Source: Limnephilus marmoratus | Lineage: Eukaryota; Arthropoda; Insecta; Trichoptera; Limnephilidae | Assembly (NCBI GenBank): GCA_917880885.1 | Contig: OU862915.1 | Span: 35,968,676 to 36,032,675 of the forward strand | DNA length: 64,000 nucleotides | Reading direction: 5' to 3' | Shown here: positions 43,490 through 55,118 of the stretch, in pieces | How the letters are laid out: each line of letters starts with the position of its first letter | How positions within the stretch are numbered: position 1 is the stretch's first letter | Translations under genes and position numbers: made by a program | Notes under the pieces: model-generated | The model's database searches: none | The model's input: only the letters and a program-made list of their open reading frames with translations | What the model was told of the DNA's origin: nothing

Positions 43490-43790
43490 GTTAGGATATT
43501 TGATTATAGTCAACTGTTACCTTTTTCAGGTCTCTTTGTGTATTTGCTATTAAGATATCAAAATGTTTACCCAGAATAAAATTGCTGTATCATCTGCATA
43601 TAAATAAAAATTACCATTTAAATCTGTGTAATTGCGAAATATCATTGGAGTATCTAGTTTCTTGAGAAGTATGTCACGGCATTCTATTTCAAAGGCTTTT
43701 CGAATGTCAACTACTATGGATAAAATATGATTTCCCCCACTAATGCTACTCCTAAGTTTACTGACAGCTTATTGCCGAAATTGATGATTT
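43490..43790 (-). pseudogene. LINE reverse transcriptase core scrap
   Basis: The minus-strand reading gives VDIRKAFEIECRDILLKKLD and, after a deletion, GNFYLYADDTAILF. The YADD catalytic box is at 43600-43589. The segment between these blocks is lost and stops follow. Confidence 0.7.
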
Positions 43791-45256
43791 TTTCCTAAAG
43801 TCGTGCTGTTTTTTAAATAATAATGATTTTTACAACAGAAAATGGTTGAATTAAGGTTAGGTTTAGAAGGTTTTACATAAGATTTATTTATTTGAAACGG
43901 TTGAAAAAAAACATCGGCCTATATTTGACCTTACGAAAAATAATATTAAATTACTCTTTACGAGGATATATTGAACATTTATATATTATAAATATATTCA
44001 TAATATGATTTTATTTTTGTTGTCAGTAAAGAAAAAATAATAAATTGCTAGGAAGTGCTTTAAATTCCGTGTAGCTTTTCCGTGGAACTATAATAAATTG
44101 CGTTACGCAAATTGTTTTCTTGGAACGGCTTCGGAGGAAACCTTATCTGCAAACTTGTTGGAATAAAATATTCAATACGGAATATAATGTATTATTGTGT
44201 TTTGGTATCATATTTGTTATACACCTTATTGGTAGAAATCTACTTTTAGTCTATCCTGGTGAAAGCCATTTGGAATCGAAACGTTTCATAAAATGGTTCA
44301 TCTGTGTTCGATGAAACGATCTGAATAGCCATGTGCTTCACCGGCATTATCTTTTTCATATTCACAACACACTCCAATTAACGATGCCAGAAGGTAGAGA
44401 GTAGTCGGGAATATTTAGGAATGCATCGGAAATATTATTTGGAAAATATGCTTATAAGCATGTAAACAGTATTTAGCGAAAGTAACAGCTACATATATCT
44501 GTACTTGACAAAACAAAAATGTATTGTAAATGTTAAATCTTGATTTTCTGGGTTACGCCAAACGATCAAACAATAACTTTACACCTTCGTAACCTTTACT
44601 TAAGGTGCCATGTCCTTTTAACGAATGGTGTTTAATTAAATCTCTTAGATCAACAACATTATCTGACGGAACATGAGCGCAAGCCAAATACTAAGTTTGG
44701 AGTTCGCGCTTTCGGAGTATCTGGGCCTTAGGATTGGAATATGTAAATTTCTCTCCGGAACTAAGATGCATAACAAGCCCAACAGAATATATGTACAAAC
44801 TAAAAACTTACCCTTTTAGACTCTAAAACCCTTAAATAAATTTACCTAACTGAAAGTACCGTTTTTGTTTTATCTACAATAATATCGTTAACGCGCTTTT
44901 CTTAATCGATTAATGTTTTCAAAGAATTACCACCTCAATCTGTTTTTTTACTGAGGGATGAATCACATTTAAGAAGATAAATTATAATTGTACTGTTGCT
45001 CCGCTCACATAAACTGTGCTTTTACTTTCCTAAATATGTTCTTTAAAGAGCGTTGTATATTACTAAAATTACTTGGAGTAAATAATAGCATTTTCAATAA
45101 CATGTTATCCCAATTATCTGCGTGTGATCTACATCTGAATTTCTTAAACAATTAACAGGGTTAATCTCAAGTGATCCGGCAGATAATAGTATGTATGCTT
45201 CCTTTGTTCCTTATAATATTATCGGCCTTCACTTGCCTTTCTCTAATCGGCGATTC
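43791..45256. other. no recognisable feature
   Basis: Long AT-rich stretch without repeats that I could match. The open frame 44120-44314 has no motif. Confidence 0.35.
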
Positions 45257-45553
45257 TTGACATTATTTGGAGTAAAAATTGAAAATAAAAGTTGTTTTTT
45301 ATTTTTTTTTCTGCAGAGCAAAACATTACTCTTTTATCCACATGTGGTCACTCAGCCAAATAATCGCCCAAACCCGAAATCACCCCGAATCTACCTATCC
45401 AATATCTACTATTTTTTTAGGTTTAAAATAAAATAAAAATAACCTCCAAAAGATCACCGGAGACAAATAAATTTCATTTACTTTTTTTACCCTAAAGAAT
45501 TTCAGGAATCACTGGTAAGAAAGTCGAGTTCGTCCCTTGACATCTTGTACAGT
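45257..45553. mobile_element. hairpin MITE M1, decayed copy
   Basis: Shares TTGACATTATTTGGAGTAAA, CACCGGAGACAAATAAATTT, TCAGGAATCACTGGT and CGTCCCTTGACATCTTGTAC with 39395-39769. The outer left end is missing. Confidence 0.75.
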
Positions 45554-46244
45554 TAGTAAAAAAGATCGAGTATTATGTATATTAAATTACCTATATATAC
45601 AGCACTTGGGGTGATTTGCACAATAACGGCACTGTACGGATCAAATTATTATATATTATTATTAACATTTTAGACGCAACTTTTCGTATTTGTCTTAAAT
45701 GGGAGTTTGTATTATTAATTGTATCATCAAAAAAACCTTTCCATTAAAAAAAGCCTTCAAATTATTGCTCTCAGTTGGAATAAATAAAATAAAATTAATA
45801 CAAAAGAACACTATTTACTTATTAATTAAATTGATTTTAACTGCGTGCAAAAGCTTGTTGCTCTTTATAAATCTGTTTAAACTAAATCCTTATTAAATTC
45901 ACAGCTTTATTTAAGGCCGCTAAGATGTAAGATTTATTTTCTTTGTTAATGGTACACAAAAGAGACAATTAATAATTAAAGTCCCTGAATAGCTAATGGA
46001 TTATTTACAGTTTGATGGTTTTTCAGAAAATCTAAGTAAATCTTGCGTTTAATGGCTTTGAAAAACAAGCTCTGATGAAGAGATAAGCGTTTCCCCACAA
46101 TTGCTTTTCGCAGAATCCGTCAATATTATTTACTTTTGTACTCGTTTATGTAATTAGAACATTAAGTTCATAAACATTGGAAACATTTGAAAGATTTTCT
46201 TAATTTCGATTTTAAATTGTAAATAAATAGACTTAACCAAAAAA
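45554..46244. other. no recognisable feature
   Basis: AT-rich. Nothing supported. Confidence 0.35.
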
Positions 46245-46391
46245 GTCTTTTCAATTTTTTTTCAATTTTTCAATTCAATTTATTTTATTCTTTCAAAAAC
46301 ATTACAAATTTTAAAATTTCAATGCGTTTTTAAAATACATTTGTAACAGTATTACATTAAACATAAATATAAATGGTAAGCAAAAAAAAAA

Positions 46392-49235
46392 CTATATGAG
46401 CATCGATAGAGCTTGCCTTTTAAAGGCAGCTTCACTGACGCTAAATATGTCGATATCCGAATTAATTCTGTTCAACAGCAAAATTGCTCTCCCGATCGGC
46501 ATGACCATTGGCAAGTTAGTCCTGCAGGCCGGAAGATAGAACAGCCTATGCTGTCGATGGCGAAGATAACCATCGGGAATATAAAAATGAATATTCTCCA
46601 AGATAGCTGAGTTCTCAAGCCATCCACGAATCAATCTGAAGAAATGCGTAGCAATGTGTACATCCCTTCTGACACGTAGATGGTTCATTCCGAGCATACC
46701 CAAAAGAAAGTCGGTAGGATAGAGCCACGGGTAATAGCCGTACTCCTTCATGTACAGAAATCTCAGAAATTTTTTCTGAACTCTCTCCAACATGAGGGAA
46801 TATTTTGCTTGGTGCGGACTCCAAATTATCGACCCACTTTCAAGTCTACTCCTTACTAAGGAATTGAATAGAATTATGAGAACTCGGGTGTCTTTAAAAT
46901 TCCTTGCAGTACGCAGAACAAAGCCCAGCATTCTCAATGAAGTGCTACAAGCCATCTGAATGTGAGTATGAAATGTCAGCCTACTATCAAACATGATTCC
47001 AAGGTCCTTCATGGTGGAGACACGTTTTAGACTTCGGGCGTCCATCGTATACCGGTAATACCAGGTATGACACGCCCTAGTGAATGACAAAATTAAACAT
47101 TTAGATATATTGAACTCAATCCGATTTCTTTTACTCCAGTCAATAATTCTATCAATATCTGACTGGAGTCGATTGCAGTCCTCTAGGGTTAGTATTTCTA
47201 AGAATAGTTTCAGGTCATCAGCAAAAAGAAGAAACCTGGAGTGCAGAATTACTTCTGAAATATCATTAATAAATATGGAAAAAAGGAGTGGGCCTAAATT
47301 AGAACCTTGGGGTACTCCTGATCGTACAAAAAATAGAATAGACTGGAATAGTCCATGAGATACAAACTGTTTCCTGTCTGCAAGATAGCTAGCAAAAAAA
47401 GTGAGTAGTCTCATTGAGAATCCTATTTCAGCCAGCTTATTGAGTAAGACGTCGTGATTAACAGTATCGAAGGCCTTTGAAAAGTCGTTATACGAACAAT
47501 CTACCTGATGGCCTTTATCTAAAGATTTTGATACGTAATCAGTAAACACCAATAAGTTGGTTTCTGTAGATCGACCTTTTCTAAATCCGTGCTGTTCTGA
47601 AATTAAGTACGGCTCCACTTGTGGCAGTGTGTATTTATGAATAATCGATTCGAACAGTTTGGCCGGTGCAGATAGTATTGCTACTGGCCTAAAATTTTCT
47701 ACAGAGGTCTTTGTACCGCTATTATAAATCCGACAAATCTTCGAAATTTTCCAGGAATCAGGAAATATACCGGTTTCCAGGGAAAGATTAAATAAGAAAC
47801 TAAGTGGCTTTTTTAAAAACTCGGCACAACCTTTAAGGAAGAATACTGGAAGAAAATCTGGACCAAGTGAATATGTATTTTTCATTTTTCTAATGGAAGT
47901 TTCTATATCTGATTCATCAATTTGATTAATATCGATATTCTGGGCTCCCTTTATATTCAACATGGCAGCAATATTTGTATTTAGTAATGGAGACTCATTA
48001 CTATACACGGATTGGAAGTGTGTTGCAAAAGCGTTAGCTACGTCTACTCCACGAACTTCCCGATCATAATGCGTCATGGTGTCTTGAATACCACCATCTT
48101 TTCTCAGTGATTTGACGTAGTCCCAAAACATGTTTGGATCATGCTTGATTTCGTGTTCAATAGAATTTACATATAATTGGAAAGCAGTGCGTATATTGCG
48201 CTTAACCACGGCTCTATGCACACTGAACAAATCATAGTCACCTCGACAGCCGGTAGCCTTCCATTTTTTATGGAGAGCATGTTTCTTCCTAATGCTCGCG
48301 ATGGTATCTTGACAGAACCACTTCGGATATCGACGACCACCTCTACTGGGAGGTTTCCTAGAGAAACAGGCATCAAAAATATTGTAAATACAAGCATAAA
48401 AATGATGTACCGCCTCATTTATAGTGCTAAAATTGTACAGTTCTTGCCAATCTAGTTGGCTCATCATATTGTACAGTTCATAAACATCGCCCTGCCCAAA
48501 ATTCCATCCACGCAAAGCATTCTTGTCATTTTTTGGTATGTTTGTAGTTTTAATGTTTTTTTTGCATGAAAAAATAAATTCTAGCGCAGGGTGATGTTTA
48601 TCTTCGATAACAAGGGGAGAATCGGAATGAATAACATTTATGGATATGTTGCATAAAATTAAATCTAAAACTCTTAAGTTTATGTTTTGAACGTTATTAT
48701 ATTGGGAGAGACCAAAAACGGCGCATAGAAAATTAAGGTCGTTTTCCGTTTCTACGGAACCGCTTGCGGAGTGCATATTGAAATCTCCGAGAACAATTAC
48801 ATTCTTTCCACCAATAACATCTACATTACGTTGTATTGTATCAAAAAATAATTTATATGTTTCAAAGTGAGATGCAGGTGGAAAATAAACTATACATATA
48901 CAAGTTACACACGATTTAAATGTAATTTTGACCCACAAGTCCTCGTTGACAGTTTCCAGGGCAGGTAAGTGCTCTACCTTAATAAGGCCATTCGCACTCT
49001 TTACGGCTAATAGACAGCCTCCTCCCTGTCTACGGCCACTTCCACTGTCTCTGTCTTTTCTAAATACTTTGAAGCTGTCATCGAAGAGCTCTGGATTGAA
49101 CACACTTGAGTTTAGCCACGTCTCAGTGAGTCCAATTACATCATAATTGTTTATCAAAACATTAGAGTAAAATGAGGCACATTAACTCTTTAGTCCTCTA
49201 ACATTTTGGTAAAAGAAATGTAAATTATCCGCAAG
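46392..49235 (-). pseudogene. LINE ORF2: endonuclease + reverse transcriptase
   Basis: The long frame holds 921 codons from 49157. Numbering from there: an AP-type endonuclease with GLTETWLN (9-16), GDFNM (124-128) and a SD…H end (about 178-189); reverse transcriptase with DFSKAFDTVNHD (558-569), SGVPQGSNLGP (613-623) and FADD (645-648); and a C-terminal region to 921 with RVQKKFLRFLYMKEYGYYP. The frame really begins earlier: LHFFYQNVRGLKS, the first endonuclease strand, lies in frame upstream but is cut off by a TAA at 49184-49182. The codon at 49157 is TTG, not a start. All visible reverse-transcriptase catalytic residues are present. The protein would copy its own RNA into DNA at a nicked site in the nucleus. 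The single stop probably makes this copy inactive. Confidence 0.9.
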
Positions 49236-49274
49236 TCAACTGGGTTTTAAACCCGGAAGCCGCGGTGCATTTAT

Positions 49275-50167
49275 TTAATTTTTCCATTCTTTAAGATATG
49301 AATATTTAGGCCAATGTTCCGGTTTTAGAACTTCGGTTTTCACGGAATTTGGGATCCCTAACTTGAATGAGGCATATTCTCCCTTTGATTTAATTTTAGA
49401 GACTTTAAATGAGGCGGTACTTACAATCGACTGAAGATACGACGTTAAATCGTTGATCGAGGTTTCAGGATGTAGCGGGTACAGGTGGAAATAAGTATGG
49501 GTACCTTGTTCCTTTAAGTTACCTATTACGGTAGCGGGTCGTTTTTCATGACCAACAACAGTCCACTGTTGGTCGCGATCCGCTAGGCGTGATGGCCATG
49601 TCGAGGTCGGTTTGTTCGAGGGCTGCGACTCCTTTGCTGGTGTAGGTGTATGGCCGTCAGAGGTTCCAGTCGAAGACGTGGATGCTTCTGGTTGCTGGAC
49701 GTCCCTTTGGCTAGCAGGAATTTTTATCCCTTTCTCCTTGCTCTTTGGGGCAGTATGGATTTTGGTAGAATTTGACCCTTTAGTCTGCGAGCGGGTAATT
49801 CTGCCTGATGTTGTGTCTAACGGGCCGGGCGCGGGGGACGCGGAGGGCTCGGGGGGCACTACGGGCGGCTCGGGAATGGCGAGCGGCTGCACGCATCCAT
49901 CGCTATACAGCAGTTCCTTGCTGGGCCGGCGGGGGGAGCGCGGGGTTTCGCGGCGAGCGTACCGTCGGGCGCAGTAGGCGGGCCTTTAGCGCAATCTGCT
50001 AGTTTCGGGAATTCCGAGGGCGATTCGTTGACACTTTGTGCATTGTCATCTTGAGTTTGATTAAATACACTTTTTTCAACACGTTTTATACGCCGTAGAA
50101 CATCCTTTATTAGAACGGTCTGTTCGTTAATGATGTTCATCAAATCACGGAGCGTAGGTTCTGTCAT
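49275..50167 (-). pseudogene. LINE ORF1, one frameshift
   Basis: Starts MTEPTLRDLMNIINEQ with a short heptad-like, probably coiled-coil stretch (about residues 10-35). A Pro/Ala-rich linker follows. A frameshift between about 49895 and 49860 moves to the frame of QPLAIPEPPVVPPEP. The C-terminal part (TYFHLYPLHPETSINDL…SFKVSKIKSKGEYASFKLG…WPKYSYLKEW) is typical of LINE ORF1 nucleic-acid-binding domains. It would coat the element RNA. No zinc knuckle seen. Plus-strand open frames over this part are GC-driven shadows. Confidence 0.75.
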
Positions 50168-50254
50168 TTTAAAACACTGTTAGGTTAATAATGACTTGAA
50201 AACAGATTTTACGTTTGCACGGAAAAAAAACACATCCGTACATCAATTAGCGGT

Positions 50255-50585
50255 ACTCTTGGCGGCGGATGCTTCATTCCACCAGCTGCCTGGCAGGCCG
50301 TATAGAGAGAGAATGGTCGAGGGAGCCCTTTTGACTTCTCCAGCCGTAATCTCTCTGTAATATCGCCTTGCACCGCAGTGGGAGGGATGGATTCATAAGT
50401 CCGACACTAATGTACACACTGATCCCCAGACTCCTACCTAACCCTCGTACCCTTTTCCTTCCCGGAAATTTAAATTTCTCTCCTTACTTTCCTAAAAAGA
50501 CCCTCCACACAGCATCCCCAGAGATAACAATGGCCCTGAGGGGGATTATTTTTCTCAGGGACTCCTATGTGGCTAATGAAAAAAA
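50255..50585 (+). mobile_element. SINE-B copy, 5' truncated
   Basis: From TCTTGGCGGCGGATGC through CCAGCTGCCTGGCAGGCCG and CACCGCAGTGGGAGGGATGG to CTCAGGGACTCCTATGTGG with an A run. It begins within some tens of bp of the LINE 5' end. Confidence 0.8.
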
Positions 50586-51173
50586 AACTGATTTATCGGA
50601 TTTATCTTTATATTTATTAGCATTTATCCATTTAAAAAATAAGTATATTAATCTATTAATGGAAGGAGGTAAATTAGCAGTCAATAAAAAATAAGTGATT
50701 CAAAATTAACGTAACATTCGTCAATTATTCTCTGAAATTTATAGCTCGTTTATGACATACATTATTAATATATATTACGCGCGTGTACCGGCTTTTAAAA
50801 TATGTGATATACACAATAACGAATCTAATGAGATATGCCATTTAAATTATAGAACCCATATGAATAATAGTATTACGCTGACAGTGATTATTATTATTAA
50901 GGTATGTAATAATAGCGTTTTATTAACTATACTCGTATTCCACGGAGTTGAAAACATGTAGTACTTCTGAGAAAGTACTGCCAACTGAACACAGTCTAAA
51001 CATGTAAACGTCCTCACATTATTACTTGCCAAATACTCCAGAGAATTATTGCAATTTATTCCTTTGGGTCCTTGATTTTATAAAATAATTTAAATGAACG
51101 TTGTCTTTTTTCTTAGGAGTTTGAATTCATTCACTCATTCTTCTAAAAACATTTTGAAATATCACATAATGTA
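50586..51173. other. no recognisable feature
   Basis: AT-rich. Nothing supported. Confidence 0.35.
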
Positions 51174-52489
51174 CAAGGTGGGGCAAAAGTAATCATCCGA
51201 TGTTTTTTTGCTGTAATTTTTTTGTTAAATGAAAAACTTTGGTTCTGTTTGTGAAATTTGTTTATTTTATCCATTAGAATTTATTCCATCATGTCGAGCA
51301 AATGATATCGGCCAAGTGACCGCCGCCAGAGTTGATGACCATACGGGCCCGTTTTATGGCATTTTTCATCACTCTTGCCAGAACTTTGGGCGACAGGTTC
51401 TCGAATTCCTGGCGAATATTCTCCTTAAGGGCTTCAAGAGTCTGAGACTTGATGACGTAAACCCGCGACTTAAAAAAAAACATAAAAAGAAGTCTGGAAC
51501 GGTTAAATAGGATGATCTGGCCGGCCAGTGCAAATCACCAAAACGAGAGATTAGGCGACCCGGAAATTATTCCTTCAGAATAACGGTTGTGGCTCGAGCA
51601 GTGTACGCCGTTGCACCGTCCTGTTGTAACCACATGTTCTCCAGTCCCAATCCATCCAATTGAGGAAGAAAAAAAATCGGTAATCATGGCTCTGTAGCGC
51701 GCGCCGTCCACAGTCGTCGTTTGGCCCGCGGCGTTCTAAAAAAAAATGGCCCGATGACTCCTTCAGCGTAAACAGCACACCACGCAGTAACTTTGAGCGG
51801 GTGTAATGGCTCTTCGTAGGTAATACTCGGATTTTTGGTGCCTCGGAAATGATTATTTTGTTTATTCCCGTAACCGCTATTATGGAAATGAGCTTCATCG
51901 TTCATGACAATTTTCAATGAAAAATCTTCCACCTTTTCGTTGAGATTCAGGATGACTTGAGGGTAGGTTATCCGCGTTTGGCGGTCAACAGCTAACAGTT
52001 GATGCACTGTCTGCACTTTGTAAGGGAACATCTTCAAATCTTTCACCAAAATTCTGCGTAGGGACCGCCGGCTAATGCCCAATTGCGTGGCACGTCGTCT
52101 GGTCGATATTCCGGGCTCATGTTCGACATCTTGGGCAACACCAGCGATATTCTCAGCAGAACGGCTGCTCCGGGGCAGGCCAGCCTTGGGAACATCTCGT
52201 GTTGTCCCAATCTCTTCAAGGCGAGTGGCCAAACGCCGCAGTGTTTGTCCAGTTGATGTTGGACGGCCAGGAAATCTGCGAAGAAATTCACGCTGCGCCA
52301 ACACAACCGACGAATTGTTGCGCAAAATATGGGACCAGTTATTACGCGTTCTTGCATTGCCATTCAAGACTTGCCGATTTGTATTTTGCGTTTGTTTACT
52401 TCACAAATGTCAAAACCGAATTGACATTTGTCGCCATTTGCAAAAGTTATAGCGTTTTCCAATAGGATGATTACTTTTGCCCCACCTTG
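51174..52489 (-). mobile_element. mariner-type transposon, near full length
   Basis: 1316 bp. Perfect 25-bp terminal repeats begin CAAGGTGGGGCAAAAGTAAT, with TA on both sides (51172-51173, 52490-52491). The coding strand is minus. Length and content are those of an autonomous mariner. Confidence 0.92.
51280..52400 (-). pseudogene. mariner-type transposase, frameshifted
   Basis: Minus strand: an N-terminal helix-turn-helix region with RRFPGRPTSTGQTLRRLATR, LGISRRSLRRILVKDLKMFP, the first catalytic Asp in MNDEAHFHNSGY, and KVTAWCAVYAEGVIGPFFF. A frameshift at a T run (about 51745) is followed by DGARYRAMITDFF, a second shift, then LQQDGATAYTA with the second Asp, FPGRLISRFGDLHWPARS, YLTVPDFF with the third Asp (DD34D spacing; the usual SPD is SSY), and a C-terminus LEALKENIRQEFENLSPKVL. 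All three Asp survive. The frameshifts and one stop before FPGRL inactivate it. Confidence 0.88.
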
Positions 52490-53082
52490 TATATCATGTT
52501 TCAGTCACGATGAAGTATACTTCATATTATTATTGGAATAATATCTTTTTAAGTCTTTGCTATAAGGATTAAAGCTTTTAAAATCCTAGCTAGGATTTAC
52601 GTATAGTAAGTTATAAATAGGAAACACTGTTCACTAATTCCCAAAAATTTAATTTAATTTGGCATAAGTGAAAAAAAAAATGATAATTTAATAAGATATT
52701 AGAGTTACTCAAGAAGTTACTCAGAATTGGGATTGCAAAGAAACCATTGGCAAAACGCAATTTGATTTCAAAAGGGATCTTCGAACCCTAGAAGCCTTAC
52801 TCCAGAAAAAGCCTTAATCAAGAAATTATACCAAAGGTACCGAGATGTGCCTAAATGACGGCTTTTTGGTAAGCTACGTCGATTCTGATATGGTATTTTT
52901 AAACATAAATTACGATAATCTTGGTAGAGATTCTTGTGCAGAAATTATATGGCTTTTTTTAGACTACCTTGTTTGGATGTATGGATAGCTAACAATTTGT
53001 AAAGATAACGCAACAACGAAACTTTATGAAAATTTTCTTTAGAATTTTTTAGAATACCAAAAATATCTATTAGATATCTATA
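52490..53082. other. no recognisable feature
   Basis: AT-rich. Nothing supported. Confidence 0.35.
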
Positions 53083-53169
53083 GAGTGGCGCAAAACTACC
53101 ATTTTATTTTGAATCTTATTGTAATGTGTAATAAGATTCAAACCATATCGGTAGTTTTGCGCCACCCTT
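53083..53169. mobile_element. 87-bp hairpin MITE M2
   Basis: The left end GTGGCGCAAAACTACC and the right GGTAGTTTTGCGCCAC are perfect inverted repeats. An inner pair GAATCTTATT/AATAAGATTC surrounds a 9-bp loop. TA lies on both sides. Too short for any gene. Confidence 0.85.
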
Positions 53170-53322
53170 TATAAAATAAAAGTAGCAAATAATGTTTTAA
53201 GTAAGTCATCAATTCATTTTATAATTTGTTTAAAATTTAACTCTCTACAGGCTAAGATGCCAAACATAACGTCCGTAACCATGTGGGTCGGCCGATCACC
53301 CCACTTTTTTTGTCTTATGGGC

Positions 53323-53360
53323 ATAGAAATAGAAATAGAAATAGAAATAGAAATAGAATA
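53323..53360. repeat. (AGAAAT)n microsatellite
   Basis: About six copies of the hexamer AGAAAT. Confidence 0.9.
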
Positions 53361-54594
53361 GAATAATTTTTTGTTGTTATTGTCAATTTATTGGGCAGGA
53401 AATATTACCAATATTTGACAAAATATTTTTTCCTGCGATCAACGATTTTTTCACTTTTTTTTTAAACGCCACATAACGTATTAATCCTTTGCGCAGGAAT
53501 ACCTAAAATACAAAAAAAAAAGTTTCATGTATTTGAGTAGATATAAGAAGGATAGTAATTCTGGGGTCTACCTTCGGACCAGTTGGCCGTGGGAGAGTTA
53601 AAAGAGTAAATTCTACAATTATTTTACCTGTGTTTACGATTCCTACATAGAATTACCAATTATTGTGACTAGCCGACTTTACCCGTGTTTCAGACTTCTT
53701 TTTTTAGATTATGTTTTTTTTGTTTTTTTTAAGACATTTTTTAAATTTTACTGTGTATTTAAATGTGTGTGCTATAAACAAAGTGGAGATTTGCTTTTTC
53801 CTTCCACGGACTTTTTTTTTCACGGCTACAAAGCCCACGATGTAAGTGATATTGTCATCTGAAATAATGCGTTGAACGCTTAATTGCACACCCTTCGAGA
53901 ATTTTGCAATTAATTTAATGAATTCTTAAATTTAAATAACGTCAGAGACAAATCCATTTTTTTATAGGGTACATACTCATCGACACGTTCTGAAAAAATA
54001 AATCAACCTGCACACATTCACAGTTCCAAACCACAATAACCTAAAATTTCCTTTTCACTTTGGTGGTTACGATTTCCAATACTAAAAATTCCACTATGCG
54101 AAAGCCGGGCCCAATTTTAAATATAATTACAGAGCCTTTGACTCTGAAATTTCACACACAGTCAACCCATATCCCATATCCTACCCTTACTGACCCACTT
54201 CTCCGTATATTTCAACAACGTGGAAATTCAAGGGGCGGAATACACAATTTATTAAAAAAAACACCCTAAACGTTCTCAAGATATTACGAAAAAAACAATT
54301 TATATTCATTACAACCCTACCTGTGTCTCGAGTCTACCCTCGTTCAGAAAATTTCAGCGCAAATGTTACAAATTGAATGTTTATAAAATACTTAAGTAGG
54401 TATGAAATAATGGATCGTTCTCTTTTTTGTAACCTTTTACAAAATGAAAATGGTTGTATGGCGAATAAATGTTTTGACAGCCTCCTAGGTGGACGGAAAA
54501 TGCTCTCGACTAGAATTAATAGACAAAACCCGGCTCCCGGCTTGCGCAAGTTAATATTTTTCATTAAAGGCAATTAGGAAAGCTTTAAAGTTAA
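53361..54594. other. no recognisable gene
   Basis: Open frames at 53665-53862, 54060-54269 and 54334-54577 show no motif I can name. Confidence 0.3.
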
Positions 54595-55118
54595 AACCAT
54601 AATATCGACTTCTCTCCCTTGGCTCCCCGTACTTGTAAACATAACCCCGCCAAACATCAGGCGAGAGATTCCAATACTGAGGGAATACAAGAAGACGCTG
54701 CAAAAAAGCGCAATACCTCTGCACGATGATGTCTTTCACCCGGCATGACGCTTTAAGTTCCGAAAACCTTCTGGACAGAAGAGAAGAGAAGACGGAGATC
54801 CTTCGATCACCTCTCACCCCAGAAGATAGGAGGAAGCTTGAGTGGCAATCGGCCTACGTAAAAAATAGTCATCTCGTACAAGACCCCACTGAAAGACAGT
54901 CTAGGTCCGCCATCAATTGGATAAGGTGCTCCCATAGCCGTTGTGCCCATATGATGTTTAGATGGGGCCTTTAAGAGTCGGCGATGTGCGAATGCGGTGC
55001 GGTGCAGACTACCGAACATGTGGTCAACGTATGCCCGCTCCATTCATTCCCCGGTGGGATTAATGAGGACCACACTGATGCTCTAGACTGGCTCGCCAAC
55101 CTAGATGTCCGCCTCTGA
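54595..55118 (+). pseudogene. LINE reverse transcriptase C-terminus with CCHC-like end
   Basis: Plus strand, frames shifting: TSLPWLPVLVNITPPNIRRE, IPLHDDVFHP, KLEWQSAYVKNSHLVQDPT, IRCSHSRCAHMMFRWGL, a stop, then CECGAVQTTEHVVNVCPLHS and ALDWLANLDVRL before the end. The C-x-C-G…H…C array and WLANLDVRL terminus are typical of one large animal LINE group. It differs from the other fragments here. Confidence 0.8.

Larger units (their letters stand above)
46245..50230 (-). mobile_element. near-complete jockey/CR1-type LINE
   Basis: About 4 kb on the minus strand with ORF1 then ORF2, about 40 bp apart, a short 3' untranslated region and an A-rich tail (TTGAAAAATTG and AATAAAATAAATTG words at 46245-46300). 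The 5' limit is set only by the first ORF1 codon plus about 60 bp. The target duplication could not be found. It is the best-preserved autonomous-type element in the window. Confidence 0.85.

Noticed and set aside
46070..46100. CTCTGATGAAGAGATAAGCG as hammerhead core
   Set aside because: No GAAA at the right place on that strand and no conserved stem III.
52075..52465. Plus-strand open frames of 125 and 88 residues
   Set aside because: Antisense shadows of the mariner transposase at 51280-52400.
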